Positions 13,088 through 23,212 of a DNA stretch of 64,000 bases are shown here, one piece after another. The DNA is from Muraenolepis orangiensis. Taxonomy: Eukaryota > Chordata > Actinopteri > Gadiformes > Muraenolepididae. A program made the translations under genes and the position numbers. Numbering within the stretch: position 1 is the stretch's first letter; each line of letters starts with the position of its first letter. Under the pieces are notes generated by a model. It did not search any database, had not been told where the DNA came from, and saw only the letters and a list, made by a program, of their open reading frames with translations. The stretch spans positions 10,553,969 to 10,617,968 of the forward strand of contig CM051022.1 of assembly GCA_027704905.1 (NCBI GenBank). Reading direction: 5' to 3'.

Positions 13088-14131
13088 CTGTGTGTACATA
13101 GACACACACACACACACTTTACACACACACATTACACACACATTACACAAATCACAATTCAGTAGGGGAGGTTCCACAATACGATGTTATCACGTTACCA
13201 TAGTGTTCATTAAACCTTTCACCGATGTTTGAGACCATTGCGATAACATTTTAATTATCGTTAACATATTGCTACGTATTGCCTTTTTTCCCAACGGCAA
13301 AAAATAGCCCCAAAGGACAACTTTGTCAGCATCCGTTTTTTTTTAATCTGATATGATAAAGTTTTCAATCTGCTCATCTCACATAAATCTTTTTTTTATT
13401 GCAGACGCACAGACTGGAGGTCAAAAAAAAAAAAAATAATCGAATAAATAAAGAACTCCAGCGCCATCTAGTGGACAGAAAATGCAATTGATTTAAAAAT
13501 ATTAAAAAAAGATTGATATGCACATGGCACATAGGTTTGATTCCCCCCCCAAAAAAAGGTGCTGCCTGGTAAGCTTTGCATGAAAACGTTAAAAAATAAC
13601 TAAATAATAACCCTAAATAACTAAATATAAAAGTTGGTTGTTTACACCTAGGTTTGTAGCGTAGCCTTTAGCCTACCCATCCTGGATCCTAAATATGATC
13701 TGGTTAATGAGGAGAGTAGAAACAGAAACCATTTAACACACGGGGAACACACCTGGAGAGTGTAGTGATAATGAACAATGCGTACACGTCCTCGATTTTA
13801 AGAATCAACCTCTATGGCCTTCATTTGAACTCACGAATCAAATTATAATCCCAACAGAATATCTTGCATGTCCCAGCAACCACAAGATTTCCCTGGTTCC
13901 AGATAGCAAATCAGTCAGCAAAACCACAATGAGATACCACTACAAAACCACAATAAGATACCATCTATTATTATTATTATTATTCTTCTAAGCCCTAAAA
14001 CCCCCACAAATGTGGCTTATGACCAAAAACACCATAAAGTCTAGAAAGAATAGTCAAAGAAATGAAACAATGAAAAACACTTCCATCGTGGGAAAACCCA
14101 TGGAAACATGCATGTCACATGCGTGTAGGTG

Positions 14132-14193
<62 letters not shown>

Positions 14194-14204
14194 CCGCTCC
14201 TCAC
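13088..14204 (-). other. GXYLT1 intron 5
   Basis: AT-rich intron without genes. It holds a short ATT repeat near 13970 and a GT array at 14130-14192 that ends about 12 bases from the exon 5 donor. Confidence 0.85.
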
Positions 14205-14328
14205 CGGGGTTGTGGTGGAAGATGATGTTGAGCAGGTCCTGGTCTCCCCAGGTGATGTTCAGTTTGTATTTCTGCAGGAGAGGCATGAGCAGCTCCTCCC
14301 AGCGCAGGCCCACTGACGTCATGTCGTT
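14205..14328 (-). CDS. GXYLT1: GXYLT1 coding exon 5
   Basis: Entered in phase 0 after TTTTGACAG, beginning NDMTSVGLRWEELLMPLL and running to LLNIIFHHNP plus the first base of Glu306. It includes the sequon NITW at 288 and the WGDQDLLN motif of the family. The donor is CCCCG|GTGAGG. Confidence 0.95.
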
Positions 14329-14370
14329 CTGTCAAAAGAAACACAATAAACAAACACATTCACAAATATA

Positions 14371-14397
14371 CACACACACACACACACACACACACCA
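14371..14397. repeat. (CA)n microsatellite
   Basis: Short CA array in GXYLT1 intron 4, just upstream of exon 5 in the gene's sense. Confidence 0.9.
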
Positions 14398-14659
14398 CGT
14401 GTGTGCGTGTGCGTACAAACAGACACCAAAGTGTCATTGTTTCCTTTGGTTGAGAAGGCGTACTTAAGAAGACTACAATTCCCAGCCAAACAATGCACCA
14501 CACAAAATAAAACCGTTTGTGTTTATAGAATAGCACACTGGCTCCATCTTGTGGTCAACATTAGTATTACAACCTTACTACCATTGGCTCTTGTCATTCG
14601 GCGATTAACACTTTTTTTTTTAAATGCAAGAGATTTTGCCTTGCTTACGTATCTTATAT

Positions 14660-14780
14660 AGGGGCTAAGGCATATTGCCCAAGTACGCCTACAGGTAGGC
14701 TGAGGACATTGGCAATCAAACCCAGAACCTTCTACTGGGAGTTAAACAACCTGACCACCACTATGCCATCCTGCTCCGTA
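14660..14780 (+). mobile_element. tRNA-derived SINE fragment
   Basis: Contains a decayed tRNA-like segment (AATCAAACCCAGAACC, resembling an inverted B-box region, with TGACCACCACTATGCC). It is in GXYLT1 intron 4 and is only a remnant. Confidence 0.4.
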
Positions 14781-15000
14781 GTAATACTCCACTAAATAAA
14801 TATAAATCCACTCGAATAATAATAATATTATTATCATAGTAACAACAACAATTAAAACATTAAAAACAAATGAATAGGGTGGCCCCTTTTGGTCTAATAT
14901 AAATATATATACATAAATATATATATAAATAATAAAAAAAAATATATATAAATTATATAATATAAATAAAGTAAATTAAATAGGAACACTTGAATCAAAA

Positions 15001-15001
<1 letters not shown>

Positions 15002-15064
<63 letters not shown>
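15002..15064. repeat. (CT)n microsatellite next to GXYLT1 exon 4
   Basis: CT array that begins about 13 bases beyond the exon 4 donor. The transcript carries GA repeats immediately after the splice site. Confidence 0.95.
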
Positions 15065-15066
<2 letters not shown>

Positions 15067-15077
15067 GGCGGCCGCAC

Positions 15078-15329
15078 CTTGAAGTGGGCGCTGCGAATGC
15101 GCGTCAGGTTCATCACCATGACGCCCGAGTTGAGGCCCGTGGCGCCGAAGAAGGGGTGGCGGGCGAAGCGGTTGTACCAGGCGAGGCGTGGCTCCTCGTG
15201 CTCGGGGGCCACGGCCGCCAGCTGCGTGGCGTTGAAGCGCCACAGCAGTGCCCACAGAGGGTCCAGGGGCTGCAGGAACACCACGTCAGAGTCCACGTAC
15301 ACCAGGGAGTCCACGTCCTTCAGGATCAG
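15078..15329 (-). CDS. GXYLT1: GXYLT1 coding exon 4 (catalytic DxD exon)
   Basis: 84 codons, phase 0 at both ends, residues 181-264. It begins LILKDVDSLVYVDSDVVF, holding the DSD motif (193-195) that coordinates metal and UDP-sugar in GT8 enzymes. It continues with APEHEEPRLAWYNRFARHPF and GLNSGVMVMNLTR. The donor is TTCAAG|GTGCGG and the acceptor CCCCTCCAG. It is very GC-rich compared with the AT-rich introns around it. Confidence 0.97.
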
Positions 15330-15380
15330 CTGGAGGGGGGGGGGAAGAGGGGGGAGGGGGAACCTCTTCTCAATATATTC

Positions 15381-15627
15381 GCAGTTTAGCTCAGGAGGTA
15401 GAGCGGTCGCCTCACAACCGGAAGGTTGCTGGTTCGATCCCCGTCGCCTCCTCCTAGCAAAAGCTGTCGAGGTGTCCTTGAGCAAGACACCCTAACCTTA
15501 ACTGCTCCCGACCTGCTGGCTGGCTGTCTCCTTGCATGGCTGACTCCGCCGTTGGTGGTTGAATGTGTGTATGAATGGGTGAATGTGAGACTTGATATGT
15601 AAAGCGCTTTGAGTAATAATAATAATA
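15381..15627 (+). mobile_element. tRNA-headed SINE, family A, copy 1
   Basis: The head resembles a tRNA: A-box-like TAGCTCAGGAGGTAGAGCGG and B-box GGTTCGATCCCC. The body contains TCCTTGAGCAAGACACCCTAAC and a tail with TAAAGCGCTTTGAGTAATAA. It sits 50 bp upstream of exon 4 in GXYLT1 intron 3. A second copy lies at 54385-54668. Confidence 0.85.
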
Positions 15628-15639
15628 CATCACCATCAA

Positions 15640-15925
15640 TGTCTTCAACTGCCTTGCACTGTAATCACCTCTCCATATGTATTGATAAGATACCTGTTGT
15701 GTACAAATTTGTACTGTTCCTGCCGTATATATTTTAATCTTCAACTGTTGATAGAACTGCATATCCCTGCTCACTACCTTCTGTATATAGATTTATCCTG
15801 TTTTTCATAATTGCATACCCCTGATACCTACACTTACTACCTGTTAAATACTTTTACTAACTTACCTGTATATATATACCTATTGTTATGGTCATATCTC
15901 ACACATACTCTATAAGTAACCTTAT
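15640..15925 (+). repeat. dispersed repeat III, plus-oriented copy
   Basis: AT-rich segment (GCACTGTAATCACCTC through ACCTGTTAAATAC and TACCTGTATATATAT). Its reverse complement recurs at 48285-48650 and partly at 47135-47540. It is probably the 3' region of a retroelement, family not resolved. Confidence 0.7.
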
Positions 15926-15934
15926 AACTGAGGA

Positions 15935-16310
15935 GAGGATGGGCAGGTGGCGCTGCCAGGTGGTGAGGATGGGCAGCACCACATCAGAGACACTGACCCT
16001 CAACACGGGAGCCCCCCAGGGATGCCACAGTCAGGCCATCAGGCTGCTGAACAAGGGCGTATAGCATATAACAATGTATATTTTATTACATTGATTTATA
16101 TATATATATTGCTCTTTTCTGTGCCGATATTTTGCATTTTATAAATTGCATTTATTTTTATTTTTTTTAACTTTATTCTATTTTTATCTATTTGTATCTT
16201 ATTTTTATAACTGCTGTCTGTCGTCGGGTATTGCACATCACATTTTCACATCACTGCTTTATACTTGTGTAAACTTGACTTAGTGACATTAAACTTGACT
16301 TGACTTGACG
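15935..16310 (+). mobile_element. CR1/L2/Rex1-type LINE fragment, internally deleted
   Basis: Reads LTLNTGAPQGC, the conserved GxPQG block of non-LTR reverse transcriptases. It then jumps directly to SQAIRLLNKGV-stop, the end of the same protein as seen at 55678-55944. The 3' part contains GTCTGTCGTCGGGTATTGCA and an ACTTGACTTGACTTGAC tail. A large internal part of the reverse transcriptase is therefore missing. Confidence 0.75.
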
Positions 16311-17965
16311 AGAGGAGGAGAAAAGGTGAGGAGAGGAGATGAGGAAAGACAGTGAGAAGCGGTGAGGAGAGGAGATAAAGTGAGAAGAGGTCAGGAGAGG
16401 AGGTGAGGAGATGAAGATAGAATGTGAGAAGAGGTCATGGGAGGATGTAAGGAGAGGAGATGAGGAGAGGAAGTGAGAAGAGGTCATGGGAGGAGGTGAG
16501 GAGATGAGGAGAGAAAGTGAGAAAAGAGTCATGGGAGGAGGTGAGGAGAGAGGAGAGAAAGTGAGAAGAGCTCATGGGAGGAGGTGAGGAGAGAGGAGAT
16601 GAGGAGAGAAAGTGAGAAGAGAGGAGATGAGGAGAGAAAGAGAGAAGAGGTCATGGGAGGAGGTGAGGTGAGAGGAGATGAGGAGAAAAGAGAGAAGAGG
16701 TCATGGGAGGAGGTGAGGAGAGAGGAGAGAAAGAGAGAAGAGGTCATGGGAGGAGGTGAGGAGAGAGGAGATGAGGAGAGAAAGTGAGAAAGGGGCATGG
16801 GAGGAGGTGAGGAGAGAGGAGATGAGGAGAGAACATGAGAAGAGCTTATGGGAGGAGGTGAGGAGAGAGGAGATGAGGAGAGAACGTGAGAAGAGCTCAT
16901 GGGAGGAGGTGAGGAGAGAGGAGATGAGGAGAGAAAGTGAGAAGAGCTCATGGGAGGAGGTGAGGAGAGAGGAGATGAGGAGAGAAAGAGAAGAGGTCAT
17001 GGGAGGAGGTGAGGATAGAATGTGAGAAGAGGTCATGGGAGGATGTAAGGAGAGGAGATGAGGAGAGGAAGTGAGAAGAGGTCATGGGAGGAGGTGAGGA
17101 GAGAGGAGATGAGGAGAGAAAGTGAGAAAAGAGTCATGGGAGGAGGTGAGGAGAGAGGAGAGAAAGTGAGAAGAGCTCATGGCAGGAGGTGAGGAGAGAG
17201 GAGATGAGAGAAAGTGAGAAGAGAGGAGATGAGGAGAGAAAGAGAGAAGAGGTCATGGGAGGAGGTGAGGAGAGAGGAGATGAGGAGAGAAAGAGAGAAG
17301 AGGTCATGGGAGGAGGTGAGGAGAGAGGAGATGAGGAGAGAAAGGGGCATGGGAGGAGGTGAGGAGAGAGGAGATGAGGAAAGAAAGTGAGAAGAGGCAT
17401 AGGAGGAGGTGAGGAGAGAGGAGATGAGGAGAGAACGTGAGAAGAGCTTATGGGAGGAGGTGAGGAGAGAGGAGATGAGGAGAGAACGTGAGAAGAGCTC
17501 ATGGGAGGAGGTGAGGAGAGAGGAGATGAGGAGAGAAAGTGAGAAGAGCTCATGGGAGGAGGTGAGGAGAGAGGAGATGAGGAGAGAAAGAGAAGAGATC
17601 ATGGGAGGAGGTGAGGAGAGAGGAGATGAGGAGAGAAAGAGAAGAGATCATGGGAGGAGGTGAGGAGAGAGGAGATGAGGAGAGAAAGAGAGAAGAGGTC
17701 ATGGGAGGAGGTGAGGAGAGAGGAGATGAGGAGAGAAAGTGAGGAGGTGAGGAGAGAGGAGATGAGAGAACGTGAGAAGAGGTTATGGGAGGAGGTGAGG
17801 AGAAAGGAGATAACGTGAGGAGAGGTCAAGAGGAGGAGAGAAAGTAAGAAGAGGTCAGGAGAGGGGGAGAGAAAGTAAGAAGAGGTCAGGAGAGGAGATG
17901 AGGAGATGAGGAGATGAGGAGAGAACGTGAGAAGAGGTGAGGAGAGAACAGGCGGTCTCGGGAGG
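16310..17965. repeat. purine-rich 51-bp minisatellite with higher-order duplication
   Basis: About 1.65 kb of AG-only-rich units, typically CATGGGAGGAGGTGAGGAGA plus a GAGGAGATGAGGAGAGAAAG block and TGAGAAGAGCT, near 51 bp in all. A segment starting near 16420 recurs from about 17016 with the same unit variants, showing duplication of a block of about 600 bp. Because the unit length is divisible by three, minus-strand frames stay open as Ser/Leu-rich strings, which are not genes. It lies in GXYLT1 intron 3. Confidence 0.95.
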
Positions 17966-18318
17966 TGAGGAGGTAATGATTTTGAAAGATCAGAGAAGAA
18001 GGAGGTTGTGTAGGAGGGCTGAATGATATGATGACATTTAGATTTTGATATAATTCGCTATTAGTGGGAAGGATCATTTTTGCATCACATTTTTTTCATT
18101 TTCACTGAAAAAAACTCACTGATTTGACATTAGTTGGTGTCTGTACCAAACAAATGTGTTTTTTTTCCCCACAGGCAGAGTCAAATAAATGTGAAGGCCA
18201 GGGCATCTCTGCAGCACTACAGTTCTACTTTAATAATAGAAAAAAAAATTGCAGCTCCTGCAAATTTTGATATTGCACATTATAATGGCCATATTGCGAT
18301 TCTGGGATAATATTTACC

Positions 18319-18349
<31 letters not shown>

Positions 18350-18375
18350 CTTAAAAGCCCAGAGAGGACCCTCAC

Positions 18376-18507
18376 CGGCAGGAAGAGTCTCTGGGAGGCA
18401 CAGGGCTTGAAGAGCTTCTTCCACTCCACAGCGTGGTCGCTGGGGAAGCTGATGGGGTACACCGTGTAGTTGAACCGGGCACGCACCGACCCGGGCCACG
18501 AGTCCAG
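18376..18507 (-). CDS. GXYLT1: GXYLT1 coding exon 3
   Basis: 44 codons, phase 0 at both ends, residues 137-180. It starts LDSWPGSVRARFNYTVYPIS and ends KKLFKPCASQRLFLP, all conserved in GXYLT1/2. The acceptor is CTTGCAG, preceded directly by a (TG)n tract of about 45 bases in place of an ordinary polypyrimidine tract. The donor is CTGCCG|GTGAGG. Confidence 0.96.
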
Positions 18508-18512
18508 CTGCA

Positions 18513-18524
<12 letters not shown>

Positions 18525-18568
<44 letters not shown>
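18525..18568. repeat. (CA)n array at the GXYLT1 exon 3 acceptor
   Basis: CA array on plus (UG in the GXYLT1 transcript), separated from the exon 3 acceptor by about 17 bases. An (AT)n run lies at the other side of the exon at about 18317-18345. Confidence 0.93.
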
Positions 18569-18569
<1 letters not shown>

Positions 18570-19079
18570 GAAAGTGAGATAGAAAAACTGTGCTGTATAT
18601 AAAACAACGTACATTCAAAAGGAATACCTCATGAGATCAAATAAAGTAAAAATGTTATGCACAATTTTTAGTATAGTATATAGTATACATGTACATGAAC
18701 AACATGATCGTCTCTAGGGCTGTTGTTCCAACTGTAGTGTCGGTTTTTAGTTGTGTTGCATCCGTCTACTGCATAGGCAGCCCCATTTATGAAAGAGACC
18801 TACTTTCCAGTGGATGAATTCCACTTCTTTAAAGGCAATACACATATAATATACAGTTGCAAGAAAAAGTATGTGAACCCTTTGGAATTACCTGGATTTC
18901 TGCATCAATTGGTCATAAAATGTGTTCTGACCTTCATCTAAGTCACAACAATAGACCAACAAAGTCTGCTTAAACTAATACCACGCAAACAATTATATGT
19001 TTTCGTGTTTATATTGAACACACCATGTAAACACTCACAGTGCAGGGTGGGAAAAGTATGTGAACCCTTGGATTTAATA

Positions 19080-19950
19080 ACTGGTTGACCCTCCTTTGGC
19101 AGCAATAACCTCAACCAAACGTTTCATGTACTTTGGTCAGGAGGAATTTTGGACCATTCCTCTTTACAAAACGGTTTCAGTTCAGCAATATTCTTGGGAT
19201 GTCTGGTGTGAATCGCTCTCTTGAATCGAGGTCCTGCCATAGCATCGGGTTGAGGTCAGGACTCTGAAGCCATGCCGTTGTTGATTTAATTCTGTGCTTT
19301 GGGTCATTGTCCCGTTACATCACCCATATTCTGTCGAGCGTCAATTGGTGGACAGGTGGCCTTAAGTTCTCCTGCTAAATGTCTAGGTAAACTTGGGAAT
19401 TCATTATTCCGTCGATGATAGAAATCTGTCCAGGCCCTGAGGCAGCAAAGCAGCCCCAAACCATGATGCCCCCCCCCCCCCCCCACCATACTTCACAGTT
19501 GGGATGAGGTTTTGATGTTGGTGTGCTGTGCCTTTTTTCTCCACACATAGTGTTGTGTTCCTTCCAAACAACTCAACTTTGGTTTCATCTGTCCACTGAA
19601 TATTTTGCCAGTAGTGCTGTGGAACATCCAGGTGCGAGCAGCAATGTTTTTTTTGGACAGCAGTGGCTTCCTCCGTGTTGTCCTCCCACTCCATTCTTGT
19701 TCAGTGTTTCACGTATTGTAGATTTGTCAACAGAGATATTAGCATGTGCCAGAGATTTTTGTAAGTCTTTAGCTGACACTCTTGGATTCTTCTTCACCTC
19801 ATTGAACTTTCTCCATTTATAGACAATTTGTCTAACCGTGGACTGATGAACATCAAGGCTTTTAGAGATACTTTTGTAACCCTTTCCAGCTTTATAAATG
19901 TCAACAATTCTTAATCTTAGGTCTTCTGAGAGCGCTTTTGTGCGAGGCAT
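19080..19950 (-). pseudogene. Tc1-like transposase, broken
   Basis: The N-terminus from 19950 begins MPRTKALSEDLRLRIVDIYK, a Tc1 helix-turn-helix region, with KSISKSLDVHQSTVRQIV following. The middle reads PQHYWQNIQWTDETKVELFG (catalytic WTDE), then GTAHQHQNLIPTVKYGGG. The frame is lost by internal deletion before the catalytic part and again at a C/G homopolymer near 19470-19484. The full product cannot be made. It continues in pieces to about 19080. Confidence 0.93.
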
Positions 19951-19968
19951 GGTTGTCCGAACTCAGCC

Positions 19969-20013
19969 AACCTGGAGTTCACATCAGGCAATGCCTGATG
20001 TGAACTCCAGGTT
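19969..20013. repeat. 22-bp perfect palindrome inside the Tc1 element
   Basis: Two 22-base arms (left arm starts AACCTGGAGTTCACATCA) separated by a single base. It lies between the transposase start and the terminal repeat. Confidence 0.95.
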
Positions 20014-20344
20014 AGCGGACTCCTGACTCCAGTTAGCTCTTGGAGAAGTCATTAGCATATGGGTTCTCATACTTTTCCCACCCTGCACTGTGAATGTTAA
20101 CATGGTGTGTTCAATAAAAACATGAAAACATATAATTGTTTGCGTGGTATTAGTTTAAGCAGACTGTGTTTGTCTATTGTTGTGACTTAGATGAAGGTCA
20201 GAACACATTTTATGACCAATTTATGCAGAAATCCAGGTAATTCCAAAGGGTTCACATACTTTTTCTTGCAACTGTATATATATATATATACATACAATAC
20301 TAGTTGGTTGAATTTTTTATCATCCGGCACTTTTTGCTGATTTG

Positions 20345-20384
20345 TCTAGATTAGATTTGAATGTAATCTAATCTAATCTAACCG
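20345..20384 (+). repeat. AATCTAATCTAATCTA repeat-III-like tail
   Basis: Short TAATC tandem with TTAGATTTGAATG, the same kind of tail seen at 44070-44095 and 47101-47155. It ends two bases from GXYLT1 exon 2 (donor side), so it forms the first bases of intron 2. Confidence 0.55.
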
Positions 20385-20386
20385 AC

Positions 20387-20588
20387 CGTGTCCCTGAAAC
20401 CGGCGTGCAGCTGCTCTTCGGCGAAGATGTGCAGGTGGAGGTGTCCGACACTCAGGAGGACGGCGGACTTCGCCATAGTGAGGGTCTCCTCCATCCGGTC
20501 GCCGCAGGCAACCACCGCCAGGTGCATGCTGGGAGCCTCGAGGGGGCCTGGAAGACCGCCTGGCACCGTCTGTCCACGCATAATGTAC
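20387..20588 (-). CDS. GXYLT1: GXYLT1 coding exon 2
   Basis: Enters with one base completing Arg69, then Y70 to T136. It contains PSMHLAVVACGDRMEETLTM and LHLHIFAEEQLHAGFRDT, the start of the GT8 fold. The acceptor is CTCCACCAG and the donor GACACG|GTCGGT. The next residues LDSW from exon 3 fit the family. Confidence 0.95.
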
Positions 20589-20689
20589 CTGGTGGAGGGA
20601 GAATTGGAAGAAGAAGAAGAAGAAAATGTACTATTTAATATTCAGTAATTTTTGCTTTTAATCCAAAGCGACTTGGTGAATTTTGTCAT

Positions 20690-20830
20690 TAATGAGCAGG
20701 CAGTGGTTAGGGGGGCATATTTTTTCAAGGACTGCACCTACAGTTGGATTGTGGACACTGGGGTTGAAACCCCCAAACTTTCAACTAGGCGTCAAAACCC
20801 TTCTTTCCCATCCCGCTAGGCTATCGTGTC
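20690..20830 (+). mobile_element. decayed tRNA-like SINE fragment
   Basis: Contains GCAGTGGTTAGGGGGGCA and GGGGTTGAAACCCCCAAAC, resembling A-box and B-box neighbourhoods of tRNA-derived SINEs. It lies in GXYLT1 intron 1. Weak call. Confidence 0.35.
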
Positions 20831-21542
20831 AGGTTACACTGCATTTTTTTGGTATGTTATATGATCGTTTTTTTCTTTGTTTAAATTAAATTCTAGTCAG
20901 TTTCTACAAACGACTGAAGATAGATCTTGAGCTAGTAGAACTCCATATCCGACCACTAGGTGGTGCCCTTTCCCCTTGAATCAGTATCTCTATGCTCAGC
21001 AAAATGTCGGTTGTTCTTGGGGCTTGTATGTCGGTTTCACGGATGAGTTTCCATTTGCAATCAAATCGTCTTCCCAACTTGAAAATGGCAGTGTGATGGC
21101 CCAGTGTGATGGCCCCAATGTCCGATGTCTTCTTCGGGGGAAAACGTACACTTCGGAAAGGTTTAGATCTGGCTGCAAAGACTAAGGCTATGTATGAAAG
21201 AAAATACAAAGTCTGTGCAAATGCAAATGCAATCGACTAACAAGTAGGCTACGTTAAATGCAACGAGCATCATGTTAAAGTGATGTTAAATGAAATAAAC
21301 ACCGCATAATGTCCAAAGTGTGTTTATGTGAGGCGATAACAACAACAACAAAGGGAACTTTAACTGGGGGGGGGGGGGGGGGGATCTGTCAGCAGACACA
21401 CACACACACACACACATTCCCATACACACACACGAAAGTCTGCAAGTAGAAACTAGTGCAGACTACTTTTACTTTAGACGACCCATACCCTTTCGAAAAC
21501 ACCAAGAAACTATGTTTTTCAAAACAACCACAACCACAGTAC

Positions 21543-21748
21543 CTGTGAAACCAGTGTGGGTTTTTGTCTACAAACGGGATGTGAATCCTCCTCCTCCCAG
21601 CCGAGTCGGCGTGTCTTCCTCCCCCTCCTCCTCCTGCTCCTCCGTGGTCGTCGTGGTCCCCGTTGACCTGTAGCTGACTGTAGATGTACCAGCCCGAGAA
21701 GACGGCGAACACCGTGCACCACAGCAGCGCCCGGGTGTACCGCCGCAT
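21543..21748 (-). CDS. GXYLT1: GXYLT1 coding exon 1 (start and membrane anchor)
   Basis: ATG at 21748. The product begins MRRYTRALLWCTVFAVFSGW: a short basic cytosolic tail and one hydrophobic anchor, matching the MRRY start of the mammalian proteins. A Gly/His/Asp-rich stem follows (HDDHGGAGGGGGG), then PHWFH. It ends in phase 2 at CACAG|GTACTG. Confidence 0.93.
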
Positions 21749-21903
21749 TTTCACAGGCACGAATGCATGGTGGCGCAAAGTTATCAACAACACCACAGAT
21801 AGGAGGGAGAGGAGAGGAGAGAGGAGGAGGGGGTGGTGGTATTGCAGGAGGAGTCGAGAGTCGAGACTCCTGTTTCTTTGGGGGGGAGGGGAAAACACAC
21901 ACA

Positions 21904-23212
21904 GCTAGACCCACCTCCCTACTTAGCTAGCTTCTCCACTCGAGTTACACACCTCCCTCCCTTCCGAGTTAGGCCCAACCCACCTCCCGAGTTAGGCCCA
22001 ACCCTCCTCCAGAGTTAGGCCCAACCCTCCTCCAGAGTTAGACCCACCTCCCTCCCTCCCGAGTTAGGCCCAACCCTCCTCCCGAGTTAGGCCCAACCCA
22101 CCTTCCTACTTAGCTAGTGCCGCTTCTCCACCCGAGTTACACACCTCCCTCCCTCCCGAGTTAGGCCCAACCCTCCTCCCGAGTTAGACCCAACCTCCCT
22201 CCCGAGTTAGGCCCAACCTCCCTCCCGAGTTAGGCCCAACCTCCTCCAGAGTTAGACCCAACCTTCCTCCAGAGTTAGACCCACCTCCCTCCCTCCCGAG
22301 TTAGGCCCAACCCTCCTCCCGAGTTAGACCCACCTCCATTCAGAGTTAGGCCCAACCTTCCTCCCGAGTTAGGCCCAACCCTCCTCCCGAGTTAGACCCA
22401 CCTCCCTCCCTCCTGAGTTAGGCCCAACCCTCCTCCCGAGTTAGACCCACCTCCCTCCCGAGTTAGACCCACCTCCCTCCCAAGTTAGGCCCAAACCTTC
22501 TCCCGAGTTAGACCCACCTCCCTCCCTCCCGAGTTAGGCCCACCTCCCTCCCTCCCGAGTTAGGCCCAACCCTCCTCCTGAGTTAGACCCACCTCCCTCC
22601 CTCCTGAGTTAGGCCCCACCCCCCTATCGAGTTAGGCTCAACCCTCCTGAGTTAGACCCACCTCCCTCCCGAGTTAGGCCCAACCCTCCTCCCGAGTTAG
22701 ACCCACCCCCCTATCGAGTTAGGCTCAACCCTCCTCCCTCCCTCCCGAGTTAGACCCACCCCCCTCCCTCCCAAGTTAGGCCCAACCCTCCTCCCGAGTT
22801 AGAGCCACCTCCCTCCCAAGTTAGACCCACCCCCTCCCGAGTTAGACCCACCTCCCTCCCTCCCGAGTTAGGCCCAACCCTCCTCCTGAGTTAGACCCAC
22901 CTCCCTCCCTCCCGAGTTAGGCCCAACCCTCCCTCCTGAGTTAGACCCACCTCCCTCCCTCCCGAGTTAGACCCACCTCCCTCCCTCCCGAGTTAGACCC
23001 ACCTCCCTCCCTCCCGAGTTAGGCCCAACCTCCCTCCCGAGTTAGGCCCAACCTCCCTCCCGAGTTAGGCCCAACCCTCCTCCTGAGTTAGACCCACCTC
23101 CCTCCCTCCCGAGTTAGGCCCAACCCTCCTCCTGAGTTAGACCCACCCACCTCCCTCCCGAGTTAGGCCCATCCCAACCCTCCTCCTGAGTTAGACCCAC
23201 CTCCCTGTTTAT
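21904..23212. repeat. GAGTTAGGCCCAACC minisatellite upstream of GXYLT1
   Basis: About 1.3 kb of irregular units of roughly 20-25 bp alternating CCTCCCGAGTTAGGCCCAAC and CCTCCCGAGTTAGACCCACC forms. C-rich on plus. It begins about 155 bp upstream of the GXYLT1 start codon, so it abuts or includes the promoter. No open frame of interest. Confidence 0.95.

Larger units (their letters stand above)
18854..20274 (-). mobile_element. Tc1-like DNA transposon (defective)
   Basis: 1421-bp element flanked by TA on both sides (18852-18853 and 20275-20276), the Tc1/mariner target. Both ends carry long inverted repeats of about 200 bp beginning CAGTTGCAAGAAAAAGTATG. A second internal repeat GTGCAGGGTGGGAAAAGTAT is also mirrored near 20075. 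It lies in GXYLT1 intron 2, in the same orientation as the gene. Confidence 0.96.

Noticed and set aside
15381..15460. Functional tRNA genes at SINE heads (also at 27360, 45990, 49060, 52285 and 54395)
   Set aside because: They have A- and B-box-like motifs but no complete acceptor stem or cloverleaf, and each continues into a shared SINE body.
16251..17829. Minus-strand Ser/Leu/His-rich frames of up to 140 aa in the purine minisatellite
   Set aside because: They stay open only because the 51-bp unit is divisible by three; the content is repetitive and lies inside a GXYLT1 intron.
21904..23212. TTAGGC motifs, the nematode telomere repeat
   Set aside because: They occur once per 20-25-bp minisatellite unit, not as contiguous hexamers, and the host genes are fish-type.
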